A program made the translations under genes and the position numbers. 64,000 nucleotides of DNA from assembly GCF_017921895.1 (NCBI RefSeq), contig NZ_JAFIDN010000002.1:1-64000 (forward strand), in the 5' to 3' direction. This DNA is from Natronogracilivirga saccharolytica. GTDB taxonomy: Bacteria > Bacteroidota > Rhodothermia > Balneolales > Natronogracilivirgulaceae. The notes below the pieces were generated by a model, which was not told the origin of the DNA, made no database searches, and was given only the letters and a program-made list of their open reading frames with translations. The first letter of the stretch is position 1. Each line of letters opens with the position of its first letter. This document shows positions 33,733-41,616 of the stretch, one piece after another.

Positions 33733-34548
33733 TCAGGAAACATTTTTTTGAACCACCAGCGAAACAGGTGCTCCCTTTTCAATACCAAGCATCTGTTCGG
33801 CGCTGCCTTTATTGATTGCTATTTCCAGCATACCGGAACTCCCGATCAAAGCAATTGCTTCACCGTCCGGAACGTCCGTATATGAACGGCTTATTTTTTT
33901 CAGAATTGTATTACCAGCATAGATTTTCACATTGGATCTGATGTTCTTTTCTTTGATCAATGTATCAGGAATGTTGGTAATCAGATTGCCATATCTGTCG
34001 ATATGAACAATCCATCCCTGGATACCCTCTTCATCGGAAATCGGCTTTGCCCATTTGTATCTGGTAAGTTCAGTAAGCTCTGTCCCGAATTTGCCGATGC
34101 CCTCTTCAGGATCCTGCTCGCACAACCAGGCTGCAACCGGCGCAAATATGTCCCGGCCGTGAAACGTAGCCGAAATGGCATCTCTCCAGTAACTTCGATT
34201 ATCCAGCTCAATCACTTCTGAAGTTTCGTCCTCCATCACAAGAGAGAACAGGCCATTGTCCGGACCGACAAAAAACTGATCCCTGATCTTGACCAGCAGC
34301 GGCTTTCGCATGCTGCCGACCCCCGGATCCACAACAGCCAGGTGAACCGTCCCGGGAGGATACAGGAATGCCGTATTTTTCAGGATCCATGCGGCAGCCA
34401 TGACATCCTGCGGGGGAATATCATGGGAGATATCAACCAGGCGAACATTCGGCGAGATCCCGAGGATCACGGCTTTCATCGCACTGACATAATAATCCCG
34501 GCTGCCGAAGTCTGTCGTCAGGGTAATAATGCGGGATGTTGAAGACAT
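33733..34548 (-). CDS. S-adenosylmethionine hydrolase (DUF62, SAM hydroxide adenosyltransferase)
   Basis: 271 residues. The fold is that of the chlorinase/fluorinase family; members without halogen-binding features hydrolyse SAM to adenosine and methionine. Visible blocks: ITLTTDFGSRDYYVSAMK with D13, ISHDIPPQDV, HLAVVDPGVGS, FVGPDNGLFS and HGRDIFAP. The C-terminal domain contains HIDRYGNLITNI. It starts seven bases after the dnaN stop, so it is cotranscribed with dnaN. A physiological role, perhaps SAM homeostasis, is not settled for the family. Confidence 0.88.
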   Translation of the reverse strand: MSSTSRIITLTTDFGSRDYYVSAMKAVILGISPNVRLVDISHDIPPQDVMAAAWILKNTAFLYPPGTVHLAVVDPGVGSMRKPLLVKIRDQFFVGPDNGLFSLVMEDETSEVIELDNRSYWRDAISATFHGRDIFAPVAAWLCEQDPEEGIGKFGTELTELTRYKWAKPISDEEGIQGWIVHIDRYGNLITNIPDTLIKEKNIRSNVKIYAGNTILKKISRSYTDVPDGEAIALIGSSGMLEIAINKGSAEQMLGIEKGAPVSLVVQKNVS

Positions 34549-34555
34549 TTCTGCA

Positions 34556-35671
34556 TCAACTGTAACTATTGAGCATTACAGGCATTACAAGCATCAGCAT
34601 ATCCTCATTGTCATCCTGAACGGACGGACGCACAATACCGGCCCGGTTGGGTGTGGAGAACTCGAACATAACCTCAGGATCATCGATATTATTCAGGACA
34701 TCAAGCAGATATCTTGCATTGAATCCGATTTCCATGGGTTCATCCGAGTATTCTGAGGCGATACTTTCTTTGGCCTCACTGCTCATATCAAGATCTTCCG
34801 CCGATATCATGATTTCATCAGGCTTCATTTCCAGTCTGATCTGCCTGGTCGTGGAGCTTGAAAAAACGGCAACGCGCTTGACGGTCGCCAGCATGTGCTC
34901 GCGGTTGATCTTCAGTGTTTTGTCATTTTCTCTCGGTATGACCGACTCGTACTTCGGATACTGCTCATTGATCAGCCGTGTGATCACCATGGTTTTACCG
35001 GACTTGAAACTGACGTGATCATCGGTAACCATCATGACACATCCGGAATCATCAAGAGCCTTGCCAACCAGGGTCAGAGCTTTTTCCGGCACGATGAAAG
35101 AGACTGATTTGGCCGCAGAAATATCGCTTCGTACCAGCCGCACGAGACGATGACCGTCAGTTGCAACAATACGGCTGTCCTCTTCACCTATATCGAAAAA
35201 AACACCCATCATGGCAGGACGCAAATCATCGCTTGAAACGGCAAAGCTGGTTTTTTTAATGGCATCTTTAAGGCTTTCCGTCTCAATATTTATGCTTTGG
35301 CCTTCCGTCAGTGCCGGCATATCAGGAAAATCCTCTGATTTTTCACCAGCAAGCTTGTAGGTTCCCTTATCGGTCCGGAACCTTACCTGGGCCTTGTCAT
35401 CAACTTCAAAAGTGACAGGAATGTCGGGAAGCTGCCGCAATGTTTCAATCAGGCGGCGCGCCGGTACGGCGACGGAACCTTCGTTTTCAATATCTGCATC
35501 AACATACTCAATAATACTGACTTCCAGGTCAGTGGCACTCAGTTTAATCCGGCTGTCTTCGGTCTCAAATAAGACTGTTTCCAGTATCGGAAGCGTGGCC
35601 TTGCTGGGAACGGCGCCGATTACAGCTGTAAGACTTCTTACCAGATCTCCGCTTGTGACGTTGAATTTCAT
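34556..35671 (-). CDS. dnaN: DNA polymerase III beta sliding clamp
   Basis: Ring-shaped processivity factor of the replicase. 371 residues, the normal length, with three clamp domains: MKFNVTSGDLVRSLTAVIGAVP at the start, TYKLAGEKSEDFPDMP in domain 1/2 and NARYLLDVLNNID near the end, closing in MLVMPVML. No dnaA or recF gene is adjacent, unlike in many bacteria. The upstream gap of 250 bases separates it from the divergent PorV-like gene. Confidence 0.95.
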   Translation of the reverse strand: MKFNVTSGDLVRSLTAVIGAVPSKATLPILETVLFETEDSRIKLSATDLEVSIIEYVDADIENEGSVAVPARRLIETLRQLPDIPVTFEVDDKAQVRFRTDKGTYKLAGEKSEDFPDMPALTEGQSINIETESLKDAIKKTSFAVSSDDLRPAMMGVFFDIGEEDSRIVATDGHRLVRLVRSDISAAKSVSFIVPEKALTLVGKALDDSGCVMMVTDDHVSFKSGKTMVITRLINEQYPKYESVIPRENDKTLKINREHMLATVKRVAVFSSSTTRQIRLEMKPDEIMISAEDLDMSSEAKESIASEYSDEPMEIGFNARYLLDVLNNIDDPEVMFEFSTPNRAGIVRPSVQDDNEDMLMLVMPVMLNSYS

Positions 35672-35921
35672 AGATTTACCTGATCGTTGAAAAATTTTGA
35701 AGTGTGCTCTTTGGTTGAAGTGTAAAGTACAAAAATCCGGATTTTATTCTAAGAAATAGTAAAGCCTGAATCAATTCATGTCATTTCTTATATTAGTAAG
35801 AATAACGGACACGTTAACTGCGTTTTTAACGGAGCATAGAATACGATCCGGTACCGGATACTTTTTGCGTGCTTTAATTGCAGATACGCTATATATCTAT
35901 CAACACCTTTCTTTTTTTCAG

Positions 35922-37007
35922 ATGACCTTGCGCAACAGTCTCCTGGCTACCCTGCTGCTATTCATAGCTCTTCCGGCATACAGCCAGGGATTTGAACAGG
36001 CTAAATACGGCGGTGATTTCCTTTCCGTTGGCGGTGGTGCAAGACCCCTTGGAATGGGCAGCGCGTATACCTCGGTGACAAATGATGTTCTGTCCGGCTA
36101 CTGGAACCCTGCAGGACTTTCCGGAATTGAAGACTGGCAGTTTGCCTATATGCATTCCGAGCGATTTGCCGGCGTTGTGGGATATGACTATGGCGCCGTT
36201 GCCATACCTATCAGCGGTTCAGACGGTGTAGCCGCAGTAAGCTTTTTCCGGCAGGGCGTGGATGGGATCAAAAACACACTGCATGCGTGGGATCCTGAGC
36301 AAAATCGTCCGCGTTCAGACCCTGAAAGCTACATGCGTGAATTCAGTACAGCTGACATGGCTTTCTTTCTGTCCTACGCCAATCGCTTTTCCTCAGAATG
36401 GCACTGGGGTGTTTCTGCCAAAGTGCTGAACTCGCGGCTTGGCCCGTTTGCTGATGCCTGGGGCTACAGCATTGATGCCGGTGTTCAGATGCGTGGAGAG
36501 CGCTATCAGTTCGGCGTTAATGTCATGAACCTTACCACATTGATGAAGTTCTGGTCTGTTGATCATAGTGAACTTGAAGCACTTGAAAGTTTCATCAATC
36601 CTGAAACCGGTGAACCTGAAACACTTCCAGAAGGAACCAACGAATATGTCAGGCCTTCCATAAAGATCGGAGGTAGCCGGATTTTTAAATTCGGTGATTA
36701 CTTGCTGACAACAGCTTTTGATACTGACATTTTATTCGAAGGCCGCCGGACCTATTATATCAATCTCGGAGACGTCAGCTTCCAGCCTCATCTTGGTGCC
36801 GAACTTGGTTACAAGGATGTGGTATTTGTCCGGGCCGGTATCACTGATGTGCACATAGATGATGAAAATGATGTTTTTGTATCGCCTACTCTCGGCAGCG
36901 GACTGAAAATCGGTGCTTTTTCGGTTGATTACGGATTCAGCAGCTTTGCCGGCATCGCTTCCGACCTGGGCTTTACACACCGAATTTCCCTTCAACTAAC
37001 GCTGTAA
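35922..37007 (+). CDS. PorV/PorQ family outer-membrane protein
   Basis: 361 residues from the ATG at 35922; the open frame extends 48 codons upstream, but the signal peptide (hydrophobic LLATLLLFIALPAYSQ) begins at this methionine. The mature N-terminus carries the family hallmark FLSVGGGARPLGMGSAYTSV followed by YWNPAGLSG. Members are FadL-like barrels that include PorV and PorQ of the type IX secretion system; no other T9SS gene is in the window, so its exact job is open. It ends at FTHRISLQLTL, a typical barrel terminus, seven bases before miaA. Confidence 0.82.
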   Translation: MTLRNSLLATLLLFIALPAYSQGFEQAKYGGDFLSVGGGARPLGMGSAYTSVTNDVLSGYWNPAGLSGIEDWQFAYMHSERFAGVVGYDYGAVAIPISGSDGVAAVSFFRQGVDGIKNTLHAWDPEQNRPRSDPESYMREFSTADMAFFLSYANRFSSEWHWGVSAKVLNSRLGPFADAWGYSIDAGVQMRGERYQFGVNVMNLTTLMKFWSVDHSELEALESFINPETGEPETLPEGTNEYVRPSIKIGGSRIFKFGDYLLTTAFDTDILFEGRRTYYINLGDVSFQPHLGAELGYKDVVFVRAGITDVHIDDENDVFVSPTLGSGLKIGAFSVDYGFSSFAGIASDLGFTHRISLQLTL

Positions 37008-37013
37008 ATTAAT

Positions 37014-37955
37014 TTGTCCCCTGCTCCTGTAATCATAATAACAGGTCCTACAGCCACCGGAAAAACTGAACTCTCCATAGCATTGGCCCGATTATTCACG
37101 GCTCCTGTAATTTCTGCCGATGCACGTCAATGCTATAAATATCTTGATATAGGTACTGCCAAAGTGTCTGAAGCAATTTTAGAGGAAATTCCGCATTACC
37201 ATATTTCTACCCTGTACCCAGATGAAACATTTACAGCCGCTGACTTTGCAGCCAGCGCAACAGAGTGGATTGATGATATCCGAAAAACCGGAAAACCTGC
37301 CATAATATCAGGCGGAAGCACACTCTACATCGAATCCCTGATCCGCCCTTTTGACCCTGTCCCGCCACGCAATGAAGAAAACATCAGAAAGCTGGAGTCC
37401 GAATCCGAAAAACATGGTCTTGAGTACATTGAGCAGAAACTGAAAAAAATTGACCCTGAATATGCTGCCCGTGTTGACGGCCCAAACCGGCACCGGATGT
37501 TCCGGGCGCTGGATGTCTGGATGCAGACAGGAAAGCCCTTCAGCAGCTTTCATAAAAACCATGATTTAGACATGCCAGACAACACGTTCTTATACTGCCT
37601 TTACCGGGACCGTCCCGAGTTGCATGAACGGATAAACCACCGTGTTGATACCATGCTGGAGCAGGGGCTAGTTGATGAAGTCCGCTCGATTCTTGACATG
37701 GGATACACTCCCGGTTTACAGTCCCTTCAGACGGTCGGTTACAGAGAAGTAATAGAATATTTAAAAGACAATACTACCGAAGCACAAATGACAGAAGCCA
37801 TTAAGACCAATACGCGCCGTTATGCCCGGCGTCAGATTACATGGTTTCGTCGCTGGAAAGACAGTGCCCGCTGGATCAATCAGTCACACAATTCAACTGA
37901 CGACATTATCCATTATATTCTTGAGGATATTCATAAACTGGAAGCTGATTCCTAA
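37014..37955 (+). CDS. miaA: tRNA dimethylallyltransferase
   Basis: Prenylates A37 of tRNAs that read codons starting with U. 313 residues. The P-loop GPTATGKTE lies at 10-18, followed by SADARQCYKYLDIGTAK (the substrate-binding DSRQ-type loop with Ala in place of Ser) and VDGPNRHRMFRALDVW. The start is TTG at 37014: the stop codon of the PorV-like gene is in frame nine bases upstream and no ATG precedes the P-loop, so no other start is reasonable. Confidence 0.94.
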   Translation: MSPAPVIIITGPTATGKTELSIALARLFTAPVISADARQCYKYLDIGTAKVSEAILEEIPHYHISTLYPDETFTAADFAASATEWIDDIRKTGKPAIISGGSTLYIESLIRPFDPVPPRNEENIRKLESESEKHGLEYIEQKLKKIDPEYAARVDGPNRHRMFRALDVWMQTGKPFSSFHKNHDLDMPDNTFLYCLYRDRPELHERINHRVDTMLEQGLVDEVRSILDMGYTPGLQSLQTVGYREVIEYLKDNTTEAQMTEAIKTNTRRYARRQITWFRRWKDSARWINQSHNSTDDIIHYILEDIHKLEADS

Positions 37956-38006
37956 AGGCGTTACCTTCTACAGTTGCCATCATTCATTCCCAATAAATAA
38001 ACCGTT

Positions 38007-38255
38007 ATGCAGGTAGAAATCATTATCACACTCCGTGAGTCCATCCTCGATCCTAAGGGGAAAGCGTCACACCACGCTCTGGAAAACCTTGGGTTTGAAG
38101 ATATAAAGGGTGTCCGGATAGGAAAATTCATACAACTTGAAGTCGACACAACAGATCCGCAAAAGGCCAGAGAAGTTGCACGCGAGGCAAGTGAAAAGCT
38201 CCTTGCAAACACCGTGATGGAAAATTACGAAATCCGTATCCCCGACAACGCCTGA
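38007..38255 (+). CDS. purS: Phosphoribosylformylglycinamidine synthase subunit PurS
   Basis: Small structural subunit that links PurQ to PurL in the fourth step of purine synthesis. 82 residues, the usual length, with the pattern ITLRESILDPKGKASHHAL, then VRIGKFIQLEVD and a C-terminal LLANTVMENYEI. purQ follows, but only after 316 bases filled with the structured repeat; purL is not in the window. Confidence 0.93.
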   Translation: MQVEIIITLRESILDPKGKASHHALENLGFEDIKGVRIGKFIQLEVDTTDPQKAREVAREASEKLLANTVMENYEIRIPDNA

Positions 38256-38372
38256 AACAAGCTCATACAGTATATATGCAGTGTCTGTAACCAGCAGGCT
38301 GCCGGACATTCCAGCGTATGATTAATTATGTAAGGGCACCACTTCTGAAGACATAAACAAAATCTTAAACAC
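38256..38372 (+). repeat. Structured repeat, degenerate copy 0 (purS-purQ gap)
   Basis: Starts after the purS stop and aligns over its second half with the other copies: GGCTG, CCGGACA, then GCGTATGATTAA and an A-rich tail ending TTAAACAC before the ATGAAAT of copy 1. The 3' stem arm is poorly conserved, so this copy looks decayed. Confidence 0.5.
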
Positions 38373-38472
38373 ATGAAATGATCATGACCGGCCGAAATCC
38401 GGACACACATGAGCATGATCAAAAACGGTCATGTCATTCTATCTGACATTATAAATCAGAAATTTTATACAG
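38373..38472 (+). repeat. Structured repeat, copy 1 (100 bp)
   Basis: Begins ATGAAATGATCATGACCGG. Outer stem: AATGATCATGACCG (38377-38390) with CGGTCATGTCATT (38426-38438), one bulge. Inner hairpin: CCGG (38388-38391) with CCGG (38399-38402), loop of seven. The core is diverged here (ACACACATGAGCATGATC). The tail AAATTTTATACAG ends at the ATGAAAT of copy 2. Confidence 0.75.
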
Positions 38473-38571
38473 ATGAAATGTTCATGACCGGGCAGGCGCG
38501 GACACACAGGCGTATGATCAAATACAGTCATGGCATTACATGTGACGATATAAATCCAAACATTTAAACAG
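38473..38571 (+). repeat. Structured repeat, copy 2 (99 bp), ends at the purQ start codon
   Basis: Begins ATGAAATGTTCATGACCGG. Outer stem: AATGTTCATGACCG (38477-38490) with CAGTCATGGCATT (38525-38537), including one G-U type pair. Core ACACACAGGCGTATGATCA at 38502-38520. The A/T-rich tail ends TTTAAACAG immediately before the purQ ATG at 38572. Confidence 0.8.
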
Positions 38572-39267
38572 ATGAAATTCGGCGTACTTGTTTTTCCCGG
38601 GTCCAATTGCGATCATGATGCTTATCATGCGATCAAGCACATTCATAACATTGAAACCACATTCATCTGGCACAAAGAGAAAGAGCTGGGTGATGTTGAT
38701 GCCGTAATTGTTCCCGGCGGCTTTTCATACGGGGATTATCTTCGCAGCGGAGCAATTGCCCGATTCTCTCCTGTCATGAATGAAGTAGTCGCATTTGCCG
38801 AGTCCGGTGGCCCCGTGCTAGGTGTCTGCAACGGCTTTCAGATTCTTCTTGAAGCACGTTTGCTTCCCGGGACCATGATGGCCAATGAACAGCTTCGGTT
38901 TACCTGCAAATTTGTGCATCTTCGGTGCGAAAACAGGCAGACTCCTTTTACAAACGCCATTCCGGATGACACCATTCTCAATATCCCGGTCGCCCACGGT
39001 GAAGGCAATTATTTTGCTGAAAACGACTTGCTGAAAGAACTGGAGGATAACAATCAGATCGTTTTCAGATATTGTGATCAGCGGGGAAACATCAGCCATG
39101 ATTCCAATCCGAACGGTTCAGCCGCAAATATTGCTGGTATATGCAACCGCAAGGGCAATGTGGTCGGTATGATGCCCCATCCTGAAAGAGCTGTAGAGAC
39201 CCGGCTTGGCTCTGATCATGGAAAACTGATATTCGATTCGGCCATTTCGCATCTTTCATCCGTCTGA
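38572..39267 (+). CDS. purQ: Phosphoribosylformylglycinamidine synthase subunit PurQ
   Basis: Glutaminase subunit of FGAM synthase: supplies ammonia from glutamine for the fourth step of purine synthesis. 231 residues, class I amidotransferase with the nucleophile C86 in LGVCNGFQ and the catalytic His-Glu pair in [10 protein letters not shown]; also [15 protein letters not shown] and VAHGEGNY. The ATG lies exactly at the 3' end of the structured repeat, with no Shine-Dalgarno sequence; translation start could depend on that leader. Confidence 0.95.
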   Translation: MKFGVLVFPGSNCDHDAYHAIKHIHNIETTFIWHKEKELGDVDAVIVPGGFSYGDYLRSGAIARFSPVMNEVVAFAESGGPVLGVCNGFQILLEARLLPGTMMANEQLRFTCKFVHLRCENRQTPFTNAIPDDTILNIPVAHGEGNYFAENDLLKELEDNNQIVFRYCDQRGNISHDSNPNGSAANIAGICNRKGNVVGMMPHPERAVETRLGSDHGKLIFDSAISHLSSV

Positions 39268-39317
39268 TTTCAGAATGCCTTTCCGGGATTAGTCAACCGA
39301 TATAATATTTTCGAAAA

Positions 39318-40379
39318 ATGGATTTCAACCTTCTTAAAAGAATCGTAAAAACACCCGGAATACCGGGGTTTGAGCAACAAATTCGCAGCCTTGTATCTTC
39401 TGAAGCGGCACCTTTTGGTGACTCCGTTTCCACAGATACCATGGGCAATCTCATTATCAAAAAGGGTGCGGGTAAAAAGAGGGTAATGGCTGCAGCTCAT
39501 ATGGATGAGATCGGACTGATGACAACTTATGTAGATGAGCAGGGTTTCATCAGGTTTCATACGCTCGGGGGTTTTGACCCCAGAACACTCTTTGCTCAAC
39601 GTGTTACCGTGCTGGGGAAAAAGAACCTTCCCGGTGTCTTGGGAGGGAAACCAGCCCATGTACTTACTGATGAGGAAAAAAAGCGTGCCCCAAACATCGA
39701 TGATCTCTTTATTGATGTCGGATTGCCTGCAAGCAAGGTCAAGGAACTTGTACCTGTCGGAACACCAGTTGTCAGAGACCGCTCCTGCATCAGAATGGGC
39801 GACCTTGTTACCGCTAAATCTCTGGACAACAGATTATCGGTTTACTGTCTGATAGAAATACTGAAAAAGGTCACCGTGCCGGATGATATCAGTTTCTTTG
39901 CTGTTTTCACGGTTCAGGAAGAGGTTGGTCTCAGAGGTGTCCGTGTCTCCGCAGAAACGATCAGGCCCGATGCAGGCCTGGCCATGGACATCACCATTGC
40001 CAATGATATTCCGGGTGTATCCGCTCAAAAAAAGATTACCGAACTTGGAAAAGGACCTGCTGTCAAAATCATGGATGGCAGCGTAATTTCCTCTCCGTCA
40101 TTTGTACAATACATTGAAGATACTGCAAACCAACATGACATATCCCTTCAGCGTGAAATACTCACATCTGGCGGAACAGATACACCTGCCATGCAGTATC
40201 TTACCGGTATTGGTGCACATGTATCATGTCTCTCCATCCCTACCCGCTATGTTCACAGTACCGTGGAGTCTGCCCACGGCAGTGATATAGATGATACCAT
40301 AACACTTGGCACACATCTCATATCTCAGGCAAATACCTTTTTGCAAGACTCTGACGTTGTAAAAGCCACTGACAATTGA
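39318..40379 (+). CDS. M42 family metallo-aminopeptidase
   Basis: 353 residues, cytoplasmic. Dizinc ligands of the M42 family are visible in order: AAHMDEIGL, KSLDNRLSVY, VQEEVGLRG (the catalytic glutamate pair), LAMDIT and a final histidine in STVESAHGSD; SGGTDTPAMQ is also typical. Family members are large tetrahedral aminopeptidases (TET) that trim peptides; some are annotated as endoglucanases by an old error. It follows purQ by 50 bases and precedes lptB by 11 bases. Confidence 0.92.
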   Translation: MDFNLLKRIVKTPGIPGFEQQIRSLVSSEAAPFGDSVSTDTMGNLIIKKGAGKKRVMAAAHMDEIGLMTTYVDEQGFIRFHTLGGFDPRTLFAQRVTVLGKKNLPGVLGGKPAHVLTDEEKKRAPNIDDLFIDVGLPASKVKELVPVGTPVVRDRSCIRMGDLVTAKSLDNRLSVYCLIEILKKVTVPDDISFFAVFTVQEEVGLRGVRVSAETIRPDAGLAMDITIANDIPGVSAQKKITELGKGPAVKIMDGSVISSPSFVQYIEDTANQHDISLQREILTSGGTDTPAMQYLTGIGAHVSCLSIPTRYVHSTVESAHGSDIDDTITLGTHLISQANTFLQDSDVVKATDN

Positions 40380-40390
40380 ATTAGTAATTA

Positions 40391-41167
40391 ATGACGTCAA
40401 TCGGGCAACAAAAACTCTACTGCAATGACCTGGTCAAACGGTACAAAAAACGGACCGTCGTTGACCATGTATCCATATCTGTGAACCAGTCACAGATTGT
40501 GGGTTTGCTCGGCCCTAACGGAGCCGGTAAGACGACAACATTTTATATCGTTGTTGGTCTGATCCGGCCTGAGAAGGGAAAGGTGTTCCTGAACGACAGA
40601 AACATCACGTCTCTTCCGATGTATCGGAGGGCACGGCTCGGAATCGGCTATTTGTCACAGGAAGCCAGTGTTTTCCGCAATCTTACCGTGCGGCAAAACC
40701 TCGAATCCGTCCTGGAGTTTTATGATTTGTCCAAACAGGAAAGAAGAGAACGTGCGGACGAACTCATTGAAGAATTCAATCTTCAGACTGTCATCAACAG
40801 TAAAGGATATAATTTATCCGGAGGCGAACGGCGCCGGACGGAAATTGCCAGGGCCATGGTAACCAAGCCCAACTTTCTGCTGCTTGACGAACCTTTTGCC
40901 GGTGTAGATCCCATAGCCGTAGAAGATATACAGCAAATTATTTCCGGATTGAAAGAGAAAAATATTGGAATTCTGATTACTGATCATAATGTTCATGAGA
41001 CACTGGCTATTACAGACCGTGCCTATCTTATGTTTGAGGGCAGAATTCTCAAGGAAGGCTCTTCAGACTTTCTTGCTGAAGACAAAGAAGCCAGAAAACT
41101 GTATCTTGGTGAACAATTTCGGCTTGACCGATATAACTACGAAACTGAAAAGGAAACTCAGAAATGA
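40391..41167 (+). CDS. lptB: Lipopolysaccharide export ABC transporter ATPase LptB
   Basis: ATPase of the LptBFG complex that extracts LPS from the inner membrane and powers its transport. 258 residues: Walker [10 protein letters not shown] at 41-49, [16 protein letters not shown]-loop region, signature LSGGERRR at 142-149, Walker B LLLDEP at 163-168 with [13 protein letters not shown], and the H-loop [10 protein letters not shown]. These blocks separate LptB from amino-acid LivF/LivG ATPases. LptF/G and LptA/C are not nearby. It overlaps the rhodanese gene by four bases. Confidence 0.93.
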   Translation: MTSIGQQKLYCNDLVKRYKKRTVVDHVSISVNQSQIVGLLGPNGAGKTTTFYIVVGLIRPEKGKVFLNDRNITSLPMYRRARLGIGYLSQEASVFRNLTVRQNLESVLEFYDLSKQERRERADELIEEFNLQTVINSKGYNLSGGERRRTEIARAMVTKPNFLLLDEPFAGVDPIAVEDIQQIISGLKEKNIGILITDHNVHETLAITDRAYLMFEGRILKEGSSDFLAEDKEARKLYLGEQFRLDRYNYETEKETQK

Positions 41168-41490
41168 CTGTAGAAGAAGTTACCGTTCAGGAGTTAAAAG
41201 AATTACTGGATAATGATGAACCCGTTTATCTGCTTGATGTACGGGAACGGTTTGAAAAAGACCTTGTGGATATCGGAGGTGATCTGATTCCGCTGGGACA
41301 ACTTGGCAGCAGGATTTCCGAGATTGAAAGCAACAAGGAAAAGCCGGTTATCATCTACTGCCGCAGCGGGGCACGGAGTGCCGAAGCATGCCGTATGCTG
41401 CTGGCTGAAGGTTTTCAGAATGTCAGAAACCTCAAGGGTGGTGTCCTGAAATGGGCTGATGACATTGATCCAAGCCTGCCAAAGTACTGA
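41164..41490 (+). CDS. Rhodanese-like domain protein
   Basis: 108 residues, one rhodanese domain: [13 protein letters not shown], the active-site loop YCRSGARS with C66 and a C-terminal [14 protein letters not shown]. Single-domain members carry persulfide sulfur for various pathways; the acceptor here is unknown. Its ATG overlaps the lptB stop (ATGA), so the two are translationally coupled. Confidence 0.92.
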   Translation: MTVEEVTVQELKELLDNDEPVYLLDVRERFEKDLVDIGGDLIPLGQLGSRISEIESNKEKPVIIYCRSGARSAEACRMLLAEGFQNVRNLKGGVLKWADDIDPSLPKY

Positions 41491-41616
41491 GCGGGCTCCT
41501 GAATATCATCTCACTCTTCTCGCGCAAAACGTGCCCCTGCGATTACTGGCCAATAAAACCGAATATTGTCTTATCTGATCAACTGTCAACTGTGAAACTG
41601 ACACACTGACACACTG
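41491..41616. repeat. Convergent gap with ACTG-rich short repeats
   Basis: Between the converging rhodanese and rho genes. The part near rho contains CAACTGTCAACTGTG and two tandem copies of GACACACT followed by GTTACAC. No hairpin with a T-run is visible. The composition resembles the gap after recR. Confidence 0.4.

Noticed and set aside
35778-35921. N-terminal extension of the PorV-like protein
   Set aside because: The extra 48 residues have no signal-peptide character and would bury the clear signal peptide that starts at 35922.
38373-38571. CRISPR-like array in the purS-purQ gap
   Set aside because: Only two or three units, whole units are repeated rather than short repeats with unique spacers, internal stems span the unit, and no cas gene is near.
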